A program made the position numbers and the translations under genes. Positions 18,719-28,459 of a stretch of 42,629 nt of DNA are shown in pieces. The DNA is from Nemertoderma westbladi. Its lineage: Eukaryota; Xenacoelomorpha; Nemertodermatida; Nemertodermatidae. Numbering within the stretch: position 1 is the first letter of the stretch; every line of letters begins with the position of its first letter. Below the pieces are notes generated by a model. The model ran no database searches, was not told where the DNA came from, and saw nothing but the letters and a program-made list of their open reading frames with translations. The stretch covers positions 1-42,629 of the forward strand of contig JAUCBJ010003956.1 of NCBI GenBank assembly GCA_032718475.1. Direction: 5' to 3'.

Positions 18719-21700
18719 TTACACCTCCTTCAGTATGGTGCAACCCGCATCGCATCTGTGCGTCCCCATCTCAGTAACTTCCTCCCAACGCTCCGCCATA
18801 GGATCGTAACATTCCACAGAGTTGAGCAAACTGTTGCCATCGTAACCGGCCACCACGTATATGCGACCGCGCATAGCGACAGCGCCGACGTAGCAACGAG
18901 GACAGTTCATGGAGGGAGCGGGACTCCAGCTGTCCGTCCGCACGTTGTAACACTCAACCGAGTCGAGATGTCGACTCCCGTCGTACCCACCCATAACGTA
19001 GACGGTATCGTTGAGCAAGGCGACTCCGGCTCCGGACCGTTTCGTGCCCATCGGTGCCATCGGGGTCCACGCGCCGCTCGCCGGGTCGTACCGCTCCACC
19101 GCCCGCAGTATGTGGACACCGTCGTAGCCGCCCAGACAGTAGATCTTCCCGTTGGCCACGATCAACCCCGCCCCCTCCCGTCCCGTCGACATGTCCGACA
19201 ACGTGGTCCACTCGTCGATCCGGGGGTCGTAACGCTCCATCGAGGAGTGCCGCAATGTGCCGTCGAACCCACCGGCCACATAGATCGCGTCCCGGTAGAC
19301 GCAGGCCCCCGCGAGCCCGCGTCGCACGCTCATGGACGCGACCGGCTCCCAGACCCCCGCCGGGTTCGCCGTGTCGAGGTACGAGACCTGGTTGAGTCGG
19401 GAGTGACCGTCGTAGCCGCCGATCACGAAGAGTCGCGAGTTGAGAGCGACGGCCGCCACGTAGCGGCAGTGGCGACGTAACGGCGTCAACGTGGTCCACA
19501 CGTCGCGTTTAGGATCGTACTTCTCGACGACGTCGACTGCGGAATGCGCGTTACCAAATCCGCCGATAACGACGAGCATCTCGGACGATCCGGTCCGACA
19601 CCGGGTCCGCGGACATTCCGACATCTGTGTCCGGCATTCCGGACGCAAATGAAACCGCTTGGCCTCGTCGACAAGATCGCGACAGGTGAAACTCGATCGG
19701 ATCATCTCCTGTCTGTCGATCACGTCGGTGAGGAAGGCGGGAGAGAGTAGCGGGAGTCGCACGTACTGCAGGAGTTCCGGGAAGTACGGACGTCTGTCCG
19801 ACAGGCCGTCGTACTCGATCCAGCGGATGAGAGCCTCGTAAACCGACTCCTCCGCGTCCACCTGTATCTCGTCGCAACATAGAATAGTTTCGACTTCCTC
19901 CTTGGAGAGAAGAAGAAACTCGTCGTGTTTGGTCACTTCCGGGAAGTGTTTGTAGGTGAATGTTTCCGCTGTGACACTCAACGATTGGCAGTTGTGGCGT
20001 TTCGCGAACTCGTTAATCCCGATACTATTGGTCGGATCAAGTTGTTTCTCTAGGAATCTACTACACGCGTCTTTCACGGCCGTTAGTTGCAGCAGGCAGG
20101 CGGCGGGTAGTAAATCCTGGACGTTCCCAACGTTCACCTAGAATGTAAAATAAGATATTTATGCTGCGACTGCCTGCCGCTTGGAAGTTGTAGATATTAA
20201 AGTTATAGCTCCACTAAGACTAAAACTACAAATAGTGACAGCCTATTTACATATTTGCAATCAGAGACAAATTTTTAACGATATTTGTTGGTGGTACTAG
20301 TTGCTAGTATAATAACGACTGTAGTGGGATTAATAATTTATATTTCACTATAGACTGTATAACCAGATAACCGCCTAGATGGACGTTGGGCAGACAATAA
20401 TGTCAGTGGGTATCATATTGTGTCAGTCCACTGAACTGATTATACCTGATTAGTTAAGTATTGCAGTATCAGAGTATATTATAATTATATAAAATGAATT
20501 TAAAAAATGTGGTAAAATACAAAACAATTTATTGGTACCAAATTTCCGAATGAACCATAACACGCTATTGGTTTGGTTACAATGCTTGCCAGGTTATATT
20601 ACGGATACAGTATTACTACCAGATTACAGCATAGGCCTATTATTACAGTTACGTAATATACAGATATATAGTTGAGGAAAAACTGTATTTTTATAAATGA
20701 ATTACTTAATTACTATTATATAATTTATGTATTATTGCTATTTATTGTACAGTCAGACAATAAATAAAATAGACTACAATTGCACCTCGTCCCAACGCGA
20801 GATCTTTTATTTACGGTGACGAAATTGTAAATGTGTTCCGAAGATTATAAATAAAGAAGCGTTTGCGTCATAAGCTGAGCGATAAATTGGGTAATAATTA
20901 ATATTGACAGACGGAATAAAACGGCGAATCTGCCCCCCCCCCCCCCCCCCCCCCCCCGTCAGCCCGTGGGCCAAATGGCAAGGGTCCAAACTGGAATCCA
21001 TACACTTTGCGCCGGATTAATCCGGCTCGCTTTACAATAAAAGCGCGCCAATGTGGCGCGCTCGAAAATCGTAAAGCGCACATAACCCATGTAACCAAAC
21101 AACTCCAAATATAGTTATAGTTCATATGCGTACCGATGGTATTTTCGTATTGCAAAAATAAGACTATAAGTATGAAATACCCTATGTTATTGAGATAATG
21201 TTTATTGTTTTGGTTAGAAAAGCCCACCACTGTAACCTGCTCCTTTCCGTTAATTAAGTAATGGAAATTAGTTTATTGTTTTGGTTAGAAAACACCACCT
21301 GCACCACCACTGTAACACCATCGGTACGCATATGAACGATAACCCCAAATATAAATGTCAATACCGACACCGACAGACCTACTGACCTACCGTGTCGTGT
21401 ACCGCTGTACCGGTCTGCCGGTACCGGTGAAAACTATAAAATTACCTGAACAGTTTCGGTGTAAACAAAGTCTAGTAAAACGGCCATAGTGGACGAGGAT
21501 ATACCTTTAATGGGAACTGATAACTGTCGAGTTTCTGTCATCTCGTTGGTGAACATCGCGTGGAAGTAGTCGGAGCAGGCGGCGAGGACTACGCGATGAG
21601 CGGGGAACTCCTCTGAGTCGACTAGGAGGAAGACATCACAGAGAACCCGGAGCTTCCGGAGTCGGTTCATGGAGGCAAGGATTCCGCGGGCGTGTCCGTC

Positions 21701-21820
21701 CGTCACCACACGGTGGCACTGCTGCTGCCGCCCCGACGGCACTGTGTGGACTCGCTCTACAGTCACTTCCACCCCGTAATGTTGGCTTCCGGGGTGGATA
21801 TCCCCTGCCCCATTCTCCAT
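18719..21820 (-). CDS. KLHL12: Kelch-like protein 12, CUL3 adaptor (two exons)
   Basis: Exon 1 is 21820-21446 (125 codons) and exon 2 is 20137-18719, giving 597 residues. The donor (CAG then GTAATT) and acceptor (TTCTAG before GTGAAC) are canonical, and the join is in phase, producing [27 protein letters not shown]. Domains: diverged N-terminus 1-45, BTB/POZ about 48-155 ([27 protein letters not shown]), BACK about 160-285, and six kelch blades about 312-597 with GG doublets ([34 protein letters not shown]) and AG in the last (VAGYDGNS). Order and sequence match KLHL12 (about 568 residues in vertebrates) better than other KLHL members I know. The family product recruits substrates, including Dishevelled and the COPII subunit SEC31, to CUL3-RBX1. 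ATG at 21820 is chosen as the first in-frame start; another lies at residue 51, inside the conserved stretch, so it is too late. Vertebrate KLHL12 has many introns; here all BACK and kelch sequence is one exon. Confidence 0.93.
20933..20957. repeat. Poly-C tract (25 C)
   Basis: An uninterrupted homopolymer inside the KLHL12 intron (G-run in gene sense). Its length is likely unreliable and polymorphic. Confidence 0.95.
21011..21078. repeat. Cluster of nested palindromes
   Basis: GCCGGATTAATCCGGC (21011-21026) is a perfect 16-bp palindrome. Next, CGCTTTAC (21028-21035) pairs with GTAAAGCG (21071-21078) and encloses AGCGCGCCA / TGGCGCGCT (21042-21050, 21054-21062) with a 3-base loop. It is unusually GC-rich for this neighbourhood. 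Confidence 0.85.
21114..21343. mobile_element. 230-bp inverted-repeat element in the KLHL12 intron
   Basis: The 27-bp arms (21114-21140 and 21317-21343) differ at one base and share TTCATATGCGTACCGATGGT. Between them a 22-bp word (TTTATTGTTTTGGTTAGAAA core) occurs twice, at 21200 and 21271. It is non-coding and MITE-like. Confidence 0.75.
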
Positions 21821-22020
21821 ATTTTATAATTATATTTTTTTATAATAAATTAATATTGATCTATGTAATGTCTACTCTAGGTTAGGCCTACTACAGTGCA
21901 ACTGTACTACACACACTGCTATATCCACTGCACTGTCTGACATTCAGACATTACAACATTAGTTAGGCCTACCGCTACTGCGCTACCGGACCGGCTGACC
22001 TGCACTGTTAGTTGTCCTGT
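21821..22020. other. KLHL12 upstream region
   Basis: Sequence 5' of the KLHL12 start codon (minus sense). It has two TAGGCCTA palindromes (21883, 21964). No core promoter motif is convincing. Confidence 0.35.
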
Positions 22021-22079
22021 GGGGCGAGCCACGAAGTTGGCGGAGCCTTAGCGAATTGACACTGTTAGGGGGTGGGTCA
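22021..22079. repeat. Element-terminus-like motif shared with 38717
   Basis: GGGGCGAGCCACGAAGTTGG and the following GCGGAGCCTTAGCG...GGGGTGGGTCA align by eye with 38717-38775 (GGGGATAGCCACGTAGTAGG...). The first part also matches, inverted, the start of the right arm near 38975-38998. It marks a dispersed family. Confidence 0.6.
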
Positions 22080-22092
22080 ATTTATGCAAATA

Positions 22093-22117
22093 GTTGTCGT
22101 CGTCGTCGTCGTCGTTG

Positions 22118-22149
<32 letters not shown>

Positions 22150-22163
22150 GTCGTCGTCGTCGT
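22093..22163. repeat. (GTC)n microsatellite
   Basis: About 23 GTC triplets interrupted by two GTT. It abuts the first copy of the 315-bp tandem repeat, whose junctions also carry short GTC runs. Confidence 0.97.
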
Positions 22164-23540
22164 TACGATTTTGACATGCTAATAACTTTGTCGGATTTAA
22201 AGCTGCCAAGTTGAAAATTTGTAGGTATCAATATGAGCAAAAGTTGAGATTTTTCAGAGACTTTCAGACACCATCAGTGGCGATGGTCTCCCGCTAGAGT
22301 TGGCCGCATGTCTAAACATTAAATGCCCGCCCATTTCTTTGACTTTTACTCCGTTTAGGCTGGAACTGGGTCAGATATGTATTAGACCATTAGCTGTCGT
22401 CGTTCAAAGGCGGCGAATCCGTCTGTCAGTCGTCGTCGTCAGTCGTCGCCGCTCGTAGTGGCCAAAGGTCTGTCAGTCGAAATCGTCGTCGTCGTTACGA
22501 TTTTGACATGCTAATAACTTTGTCGGATTTAAAGCTGCCAAGTTGAAAATTTGTAGGTATCAATATGAGCAAAAGTTGAGATTTTTGAGAGACTTTCAGA
22601 CACCATCAGTGCAATGGTCTCCCGCTAGAGGGCCACATGTCTAAACATTAAATGCCCTCCCATTTCTTTGCTTTTAATCCGTTTAAGCGGAAACTTTGCA
22701 GATATGTATTAGACCATTAGCTGTGACTTTCAAAGGAGGCGAATCCATCTGCAGTTCTCCAGTCTGCCGCTAGAGGGCCAAAGGTCTGAAAGTGAAATCG
22801 TTGTCGTCGTTACGATTTTGACATGCTAATAACTTTGTCGGATTTAAAGCTGCCAAGTTGAAAATTTGTAGGTATCAATATGAGCTAAAGTTGAGATTTT
22901 TGAGAGACTTTCAGACACCATCAGTGCAATGGTCTCCCGCTAGAGGGCCACATGTCTAAACATTAAATGCCCTCCCATTTCTTTGCTTTTAATCCGTTTA
23001 AGCTGAAACTTGGCAGATATGTATTAGACCATTAGCTGTGACTTTCAAAGGAGGCGAATCCATCTGCAGTTCTCCAGTCTGCCGCTAGAGGGCCAAAGGT
23101 CTGAAAGTGAAATCGTTGTCGTCGTTATGATATTGACATGCTTATAACTTTGTCGAATTTAAAGCTGCCAAGTTGAAAATTTGTTTTGTTGAAAATCAGT
23201 TCTACAGTCACCCGCTATAGGACTACTTTATGCCTGAAAGTGAATAGATTCTCCCGTCTCATTGATTTTAATCAGTTTAAGCTGAATCTTGCCATATATT
23301 CTGGACCACATGCTGCGTCTTTGTGTGGGGGGGGGGGGGGGAGATTTAATCGGTCTGCCGCTATACGACGAAATTTCTGAAAGTGAGATCCGTCTCTCAT
23401 TTCGTTATCCGTTATTCAAGATGAAACTTGGCCGATGTACGTATGTACTATTCATCCATAGGCTGTGTCTTTGTGGGGCTGGAGACCCTAATCCATCTTC
23501 AGTTCTCACTATACCGCTAGAGTCAGAAATGTCTGAATAG
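22164..23540. repeat. ~315-bp tandem repeat, four copies
   Basis: Copies begin with TTACGATTTTGACATGCTAA near 22164, 22495 and 22810, and with a diverged form near 23125, so spacings are about 331, 315 and 315. Copies 2 and 3 are nearly identical. Copy 4 is diverged and contains a G-run (23326-23340). Copy 1 has extra GTC/GTCG triplets scattered through its second half. There is no coding signal. Confidence 0.9.
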
Positions 23541-23635
23541 AAATGAAAGAGGTAAAAAGTGATTAGGCGAAATCTGCTTAAAATTTGCTAATACAGTAAT
23601 ACTTTCGAATTAGTACTTCAATTAAATTTAAGTCA

Positions 23636-23656
23636 CGTGCTGCGCGAAGGCCCCAC
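23636..23656. repeat. Dispersed 21-bp motif, copy 2
   Basis: It matches 4785-4805 with one difference. Read on the minus strand (CACGAAGTGGGGCCTTCGCG), it also resembles CACGAAGTTGGCGGAGCCTT at 22030. It may therefore be the opposite end of an element spanning the GTC tract and the 315-bp repeats. Confidence 0.45.
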
Positions 23657-23707
23657 TTCGTGTACTGCTGTACTGTCAGACTGTTGCAGTGTTGTAATAC
23701 ATAATCT

Positions 23708-24560
23708 ATTTATTTATTTATTTAAGACACTCAGTTTAATTTTAAAGAGTAAAATATAAACAGGGGAACACCATCTAGGTACAAATACCTAATTAGAAGT
23801 TATAATTAGATATATAAAATTATACTTACAGGTGGATAAAATACACATTTAAGTAGAAGGGCAAAGGCAACAGATAGAGGGATAAACGCTAAAATACAAA
23901 CAACAACAATAAAACTACAAGAATGACGAACGAAATAAAACCAAGTAAACAGAGATTATATCATCAAGTAAAAAAAACATAATTTGTTTCGAAAGCCATT
24001 GATCCTTTTTATAAAAATGACAAAAATATTAAAATCTATTTGGTAGATTAAATATAAATAAAAACAAATAAAAAATATATGTGGTTAATTTAAAAATCTG
24101 TTAAAATGACAATATGGCAATAGATCAACATCTTTCAATTTATCAGTAAAAATATTTACATTTGCAGAATTGACAATTTCTTCGGGTAAGGAATTCCAAA
24201 TATCTACAGTTCTGTTTGAAAAAGAGTTTTTTACAATTTGTAGACGGCAAAACGATTTGAAAAGCTTACGGTTATGGCCTCTATTTCTAATATTGGTACT
24301 TAAAGTGAAAAAGTCATTAAAATTTAGATCAACATCATTATTAAAAATACTATACACCATTTTTAAATCATAAATATGCCTACGTACTTCTAGAGGTTGT
24401 ACTGTAGCTTAAGAAAATTAATTCTCTCCATGTAACTACGGCTGCCGAGGTTACGCTGAACCCGTTCAATTAAATCAATACTACCTAACGTAAATGGAGA
24501 GCAAACGGCAGTACAATATTCTAGTAATGGTCTGGCATATGACTTATACGCTGTACAAAT
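23708..24560 (-). mobile_element. CR1/Jockey-like LINE, 3' part
   Basis: The minus strand encodes the end of a non-LTR retrotransposon reverse transcriptase protein. AYKSYARPLLEYCTAVCSPF (24555-24496) is the post-palm thumb motif, followed after decay by NSFSNRTVDIWNSLPEEIVN (frame 24360-24085), the usual C-terminal motif of this LINE group. The 3' untranslated part ends in an AAATA-type tail (about 23709-23726, minus sense). Its 5' continuation lies at 28460 onward, because a 3.9-kb element has inserted between. Confidence 0.82.
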
Positions 24561-25075
24561 CGTGGGTAATCTGGTAAAACCCCTTAAGTCGATTTTTGGT
24601 CATTTTCAGGTTCTTGGTGATTCTGGTACCTTAGATTAATATCCACCTTCTGACAAAACCCCAGAAGTTAAAAGAGCGTTATTAACTGAGAAAAACGCAT
24701 TATAAGATCCCGTCTAAATATCGCTTGATCTGTTAAAACCCCCTAAGTAGGAAAAAACTATGTTTAAGCACCTTCAATATGGGATTTAATTTCTGATAAA
24801 ACCCCTTAAATTAGATATTAGGGGGTTTCTTATTAGTTAAATGTCAGAGGGACTTTTAATTATTCGTTCTGATAAAACCCCTTAAATGCCTGTTTGCCAC
24901 AATATGATAGGATAATTGGCCTTGAAACAATTAATGGAGTGAGTTTTGAAGTAGGTCTACGGGAATAGTATTAGAATGAATAGGTTGGCTACTCACAGTA
25001 TATTTAAATAGCTGGAAATTTGTTAAGCTTATTTTAACCTTTGGCGAAAATCTGGGAGTGGGGGGTTCCATTTAC

Positions 25076-25307
25076 ACTACTACTACTACATAGGATCGGC
25101 ACGCTGCATTGCAGGTGCTTTTTTAGGAATGCTGTGCCGGCTTGTCCACAAAATTGCGCCACCACAACTCCCTATCACCCATGCATGACATTTGCTAGAT
25201 CATCCGCATCTTCAAGGCCAGTGTCCTTTGGGATGCGTCCCAAGAAAGTCATGGGCTGACCGCCATTCTTATTCACTCCATGAGAATGCCAACGAACAAG
25301 ATTATTT
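25076..25307 (-). mobile_element. RTE-like LINE 3' fragment
   Basis: A minus-strand copy of the 3' end also seen at 31378-31826 and, on the plus strand, 33250-33493. It begins at a (TAC)n run (the 3' TAG tail), then GGATCGGCACGCTGCATTGC and the coding end with the PMTFLRR-like region. It is 5'-truncated near 25307. Confidence 0.85.
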
Positions 25308-25361
25308 ACAAGTCTACTGGTCCATTTACAAGTTACTTTATAGAACTGTAGAAATCCTCTA

Positions 25362-25809
25362 GTATTGAGTGTAGCTGAAGATGTTCAACCAATAATGAGT
25401 GTAGCTGAAGATGTTCAACCAGTAGTGAGTGCAGCTGAAGATGTTTAACGAGTACTGAGTGTAACTGGAGATGTTTAACTGGTAGTGAGTGTAACTGGAG
25501 ATGTTCAGTTCAACTGGTAGTGAGTGTAGCTGGAGATGTTCAACCGGTAGTGAGTGTAGCTGACGATGTTCAACCAGTACTGAGTGTAACTGGAGATGTT
25601 CAACTGGTAGAGAGAGTAACTGGAGATGTTCAACCGGTAGTGAGTATAGCTGAAGATGTTCAACCAGTACTGAGTGTAACTGGAGATGTTCAACTGGTAG
25701 TGAGTGTAGCTGGAGATGTTCAACCGGTAGTGAGTATAGCTGGAGATGTTCAACCGGTAGTGAGTGTAACTGACGATGTTCAATCTGTTGTGAGTGTAGC
25801 TGGAGATGA
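25362..25809. repeat. 30-bp minisatellite, about 15 copies
   Basis: The unit is AGTGAGTGTAGCTGGAGATG followed by TTCAACCGGT, with variants TGAAGATG, TGACGATG and ACTGG. The period is divisible by 3, so both strands stay open over long stretches (artefact). Two further units reappear at 27153-27203, on the far side of an inserted LINE. Confidence 0.95.
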
Positions 25810-27152
25810 TTTGGGTTCCGTATAAAGGTCGTGGGACCATGTAGTCCATTTTTTCAATTAGAAGGATAATTGAAGAGTTATCAAAAAAGAAAGACAGACA
25901 TCTGGCTGTTATCTTTGTTGACTTCTTCAAGGCCTTTGATTCAGTCTCTCGCTCACGTATGTTCAGCATACTTTCATTATATGGGATTCCTGATGGAATT
26001 ATTGCAGCAATCAGATTAGTAAGATGGTTCAAAGACATTTGTACTATTTTTGCTATTGCTACTACTGTTAACGGTGACACAGAACCATTCGAAATGTTAC
26101 GGGGAGTCCTCCAGGGTGACACACTTGCGCCATTCTTGTTCATAATTCTGGTTGACTATGTTCTACTAATTAATGTCCTTAGATCATCATAATGATGATG
26201 GGGTGATGGTAACTCCACCTACTGGCTCCAGAAGTCGAGGAAATCCTGCCAAGTACCTAACTGATCTAGACTTTGCTGATGACTTTGGAGTACTCTCATA
26301 ATCACTAGCTAGACGAACGAACAGCTCCTCAGCTCATTCGAACAGGCTGCTTCAAGTGTTGGTCTTTTAGTTAACTCCAAGAAGGCCAAAATTTTAACAG
26401 TTAATTTGGAAAGTCCTCAGGAAAAATCTGATCGTTTGTAAATATGCTTGTGCATGTGGACGACTTCTGTTACTTGGGATCATGGATCCGGAAGTCAGGT
26501 GAGGACCTTCGAATACGTAAGGGAAAGGCATGGGCAGCCTTGAATAGGCTTTCCAGGATTTGGAAGTCACAGAGAATTAATCGGAATCTTAAGGTCCGAT
26601 TGTTTAGAGCAGCAATAGTCCCAGTACTCCTCTATGGGAGTCCATGCTGGCTCTAAATGATGAGGAAACGAAATCTCTGGATTGTACATTTACAAGAAGG
26701 CTACGTCGGGGTCACTGTGTCAAGTTCAATGCTCACACATCTCCAACCAGACATTATATAACATTGGATGTGTCTCATTAGTTCCCTCAAGTTTGACACT
26801 TGAACAAAGCCGCCTCCGCTTTGCAGGAGATTGTTTTCGCAGTGAGGACCAGTCTGTGCCGTGCACAATCTTGGGCTTTGGCAGCTCCATGGAGAAAATA
26901 AGCATGGTGGATAGCCCATGACTTTTGTGAGATGCCTCTTAAAGGACACTGGTTTTGTAGATGCGAATAGTCTCGCGAAAGTCATGGGGGATAGAGAGAT
27001 GTGGCGGTGAATCTTTGTTGATAAGCCGGCATAGCATTCTTAATGCACCCTGCATTGGGCTTATCAATTGTGGATTGCATGATGGTAGCAAAATATTTTT
27101 GTTAAGCCAGCATCTCAATGATACAGTTTCAAAGCAGCAGGCCGATTATAGA
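25810..27152 (+). mobile_element. RTE-like LINE copy A, inserted in the 30-bp array
   Basis: Plus-strand reverse transcriptase remnants in several frames: GFRIK near 25815, RRIIEEL, then VIFVDFFKAFDSVSRSRMF (palm motif A), MLRGVLQGDTLAPFLFIILV (motif B), and the FADD-type motif C region degraded near 26270. Next come the YLGSWIRKSGEDLRIRKGKA block and the 3' end. There are multiple frameshifts and stops. The left end abuts the array at 25809, and the right end (GCAGCAGGCCGATTATAG) is followed at once by array units. It therefore inserted within, or is exactly bounded by, the minisatellite. Confidence 0.8.
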
Positions 27153-27203
27153 GTTTAGCTGGAGATGTTCAATCAGTAGTGCGTGTAGCTGAAGATGTTC
27201 ATG
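27153..27203. repeat. Remnant of the 30-bp minisatellite
   Basis: Almost two units (AGTTTAGCTGGAGATGTTCA..., then GTGTAGCTGAAGATGTTCAT) of the array at 25362-25809. Confidence 0.8.
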
Positions 27204-27554
27204 ACATCGATGACGAAGATGAGCAATGACGAATCAAGATTTATCTGTTTTAGAAGTTTACAATAACAATATCAGAGATGATGATGGAACAGGACTTCAG
27301 CCGGTAATTGTAGAAAGTGTTGAGACAATAATAATTGAGAAGGGATTGTTTTATCTCTTAGGCCTACGGATTCTCAGAGCATCAATCTTGAGTATGGTAC
27401 TCTACCGGATTCTATGTCAATCAATATGCGGGGTAAATGACGTGCAATCAATGCTAACGGAAGATGGTGATCATGAATTAGATTCCAACAGCAGGTGTGG
27501 CAAGATGACCACAATCCAGACAGCGCAAACAGTTATAAAAATAGGGAGTCTGGG
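27204..27554. other. Unassigned DNA inside the 3.9-kb element
   Basis: A plus-strand frame (27226-27570) is open for about 114 codons, but I recognise no family and its end runs into LINE copy B. One TAGGCCTA lies at 27359. Confidence 0.35.
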
Positions 27555-28080
27555 CTGTCCCGTGGAATAAAACGGAATCTAAAGGTTCGATTCTCTTTAG
27601 AGCAGCAGTATTCGTATATGGGAGTCTATGCTGGCTTCTAACTGCAGAGGATACCAAATATCTGGATGGCACTTTCACTACAATGATGCCCCGGGTTCAT
27701 TGTGTCAAGTACAATGAACACATCTCCAATCAGACTCTATACAAAATTGGAGGAAACATCCATTAGTCTTCCTTAGCTTGACACTTGACCTGAACCGCCT
27801 CCGCTTTGCAGGACATTGCTTTCGCCGTGAGGACCAGCCAGTGCATAATATTGTGCTTTGGCGAATAAATAATCATGGTGTCAGCCCATGCCTTTCTTGG
27901 GACGCCTGTTAAAGGCGTATCTAAACACTGGCCTTGAAGATGCGGATGATCTAGCAAATGTCATGGGTGGTAGGAGATGTGACAGTGCAATTTTGTTGAC
28001 AAGCCGGCACAGCATTATTAATAAATGTAATACATAATAATGCAGTTGCAATGCAGCATACTGATAGTAGAAGTAGTAAT
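27555..28080 (+). mobile_element. RTE-like LINE copy B, 3' fragment
   Basis: Starting at about 27562 (AAACGGAATCTAAAGGTTCG) it matches the 3' third of copy E (32995-33493), including the LYGSPCW-, HISNQTLY- and RLRFAGHCFRRED-equivalent blocks. Frameshifts are present. It ends with an imperfect TAG tail near 28057-28075. Confidence 0.85.
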
Positions 28081-28400
28081 TATAAAAATAATGGTAATAT
28101 TACAGTGTTTCTAATATAAGAGCTTTGCTTTATTGGACCCTTACACCCACTAATAAGTCATTTAATGGGCCAGACTGTATCTGATAAAACCCCACATGCT
28201 AAAGATAACCCCCCTTAATTGTATGTTCTAACCTAACTATTGGGTTTCACAATCTGGCAAAACAACAGATATCAATTTAAATGGTCTAAAATGCGATCTA
28301 CCTCTAAAAATATGTGCCCAAACAAATTATACGCTATTTTAGATTATATTTAGTCAAAAATTAGATCGCATTACTCAAGATTTCTTAAAATATTCAGTTT
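28081..28400. other. Right subterminal region of the 3.9-kb element
   Basis: AT-rich, non-coding. It holds one CTGATAAAACCCC word (28177) and an AACCCCCCTTAA variant (28207). Confidence 0.5.
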
Positions 28401-28459
28401 TTTTCGTTTTTCTCAAAACTACAAAAATCGACTTAGAGGGTTTTGTCGAATTACCGACG

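Larger units (their letters stand above)
20138..21445 (-). other. KLHL12 intron (1,308 bp)
   Basis: GT-AG intron in phase 0 between BTB residues. It contains a 25-C tract (20933-20957), a nested palindrome cluster (21011-21078) and a small inverted-repeat element (21114-21343). One TAGGCCTA occurs at 20632. Confidence 0.9.
24561..28459. mobile_element. 3.9-kb inverted-repeat DNA element inserted in the LINE
   Basis: The terminal inverted repeats start CGTSGGTAATYYGRYAAAAC and continue to GTCGATTTTTG; about 31 of 38 positions match. The element is flanked by AAAT on both sides (24557-24560 and 28460-28463). Removing the element and one AAAT rejoins the LINE frame exactly (NLKAI-CTAYKSYARPLLEY), which proves it is an insertion. 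Just inside the ends a word CTGATAAAACCCCTTAA recurs (24651, 24727, 24796, 24865; also 28177), probably subterminal binding repeats. No transposase gene is recognised inside. The interior consists of RTE-like fragments, a 30-bp minisatellite and unassigned DNA. TSD length and termini do not let me name a superfamily with confidence. Confidence 0.85.

Noticed and set aside
18758-19880. Plus-strand and off-frame minus open frames of 60-240 residues over KLHL12
   Set aside because: They are shadows of a GC-rich kelch exon; the KLHL12 frame explains the sequence.
21434-21445. KLHL12 exon 1 reading on through VIL to a stop
   Set aside because: A canonical donor after CAG at 21446 and an in-phase acceptor at 20138 give the complete BTB domain.
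25505-26143. 212-residue minus frame (SYTHYRLNIS repeats) and the plus SVAGDVQPV frame over the 30-bp array
   Set aside because: The period is divisible by three, so both strands stay open by construction; the rest of the minus frame is antisense to a LINE reverse transcriptase.
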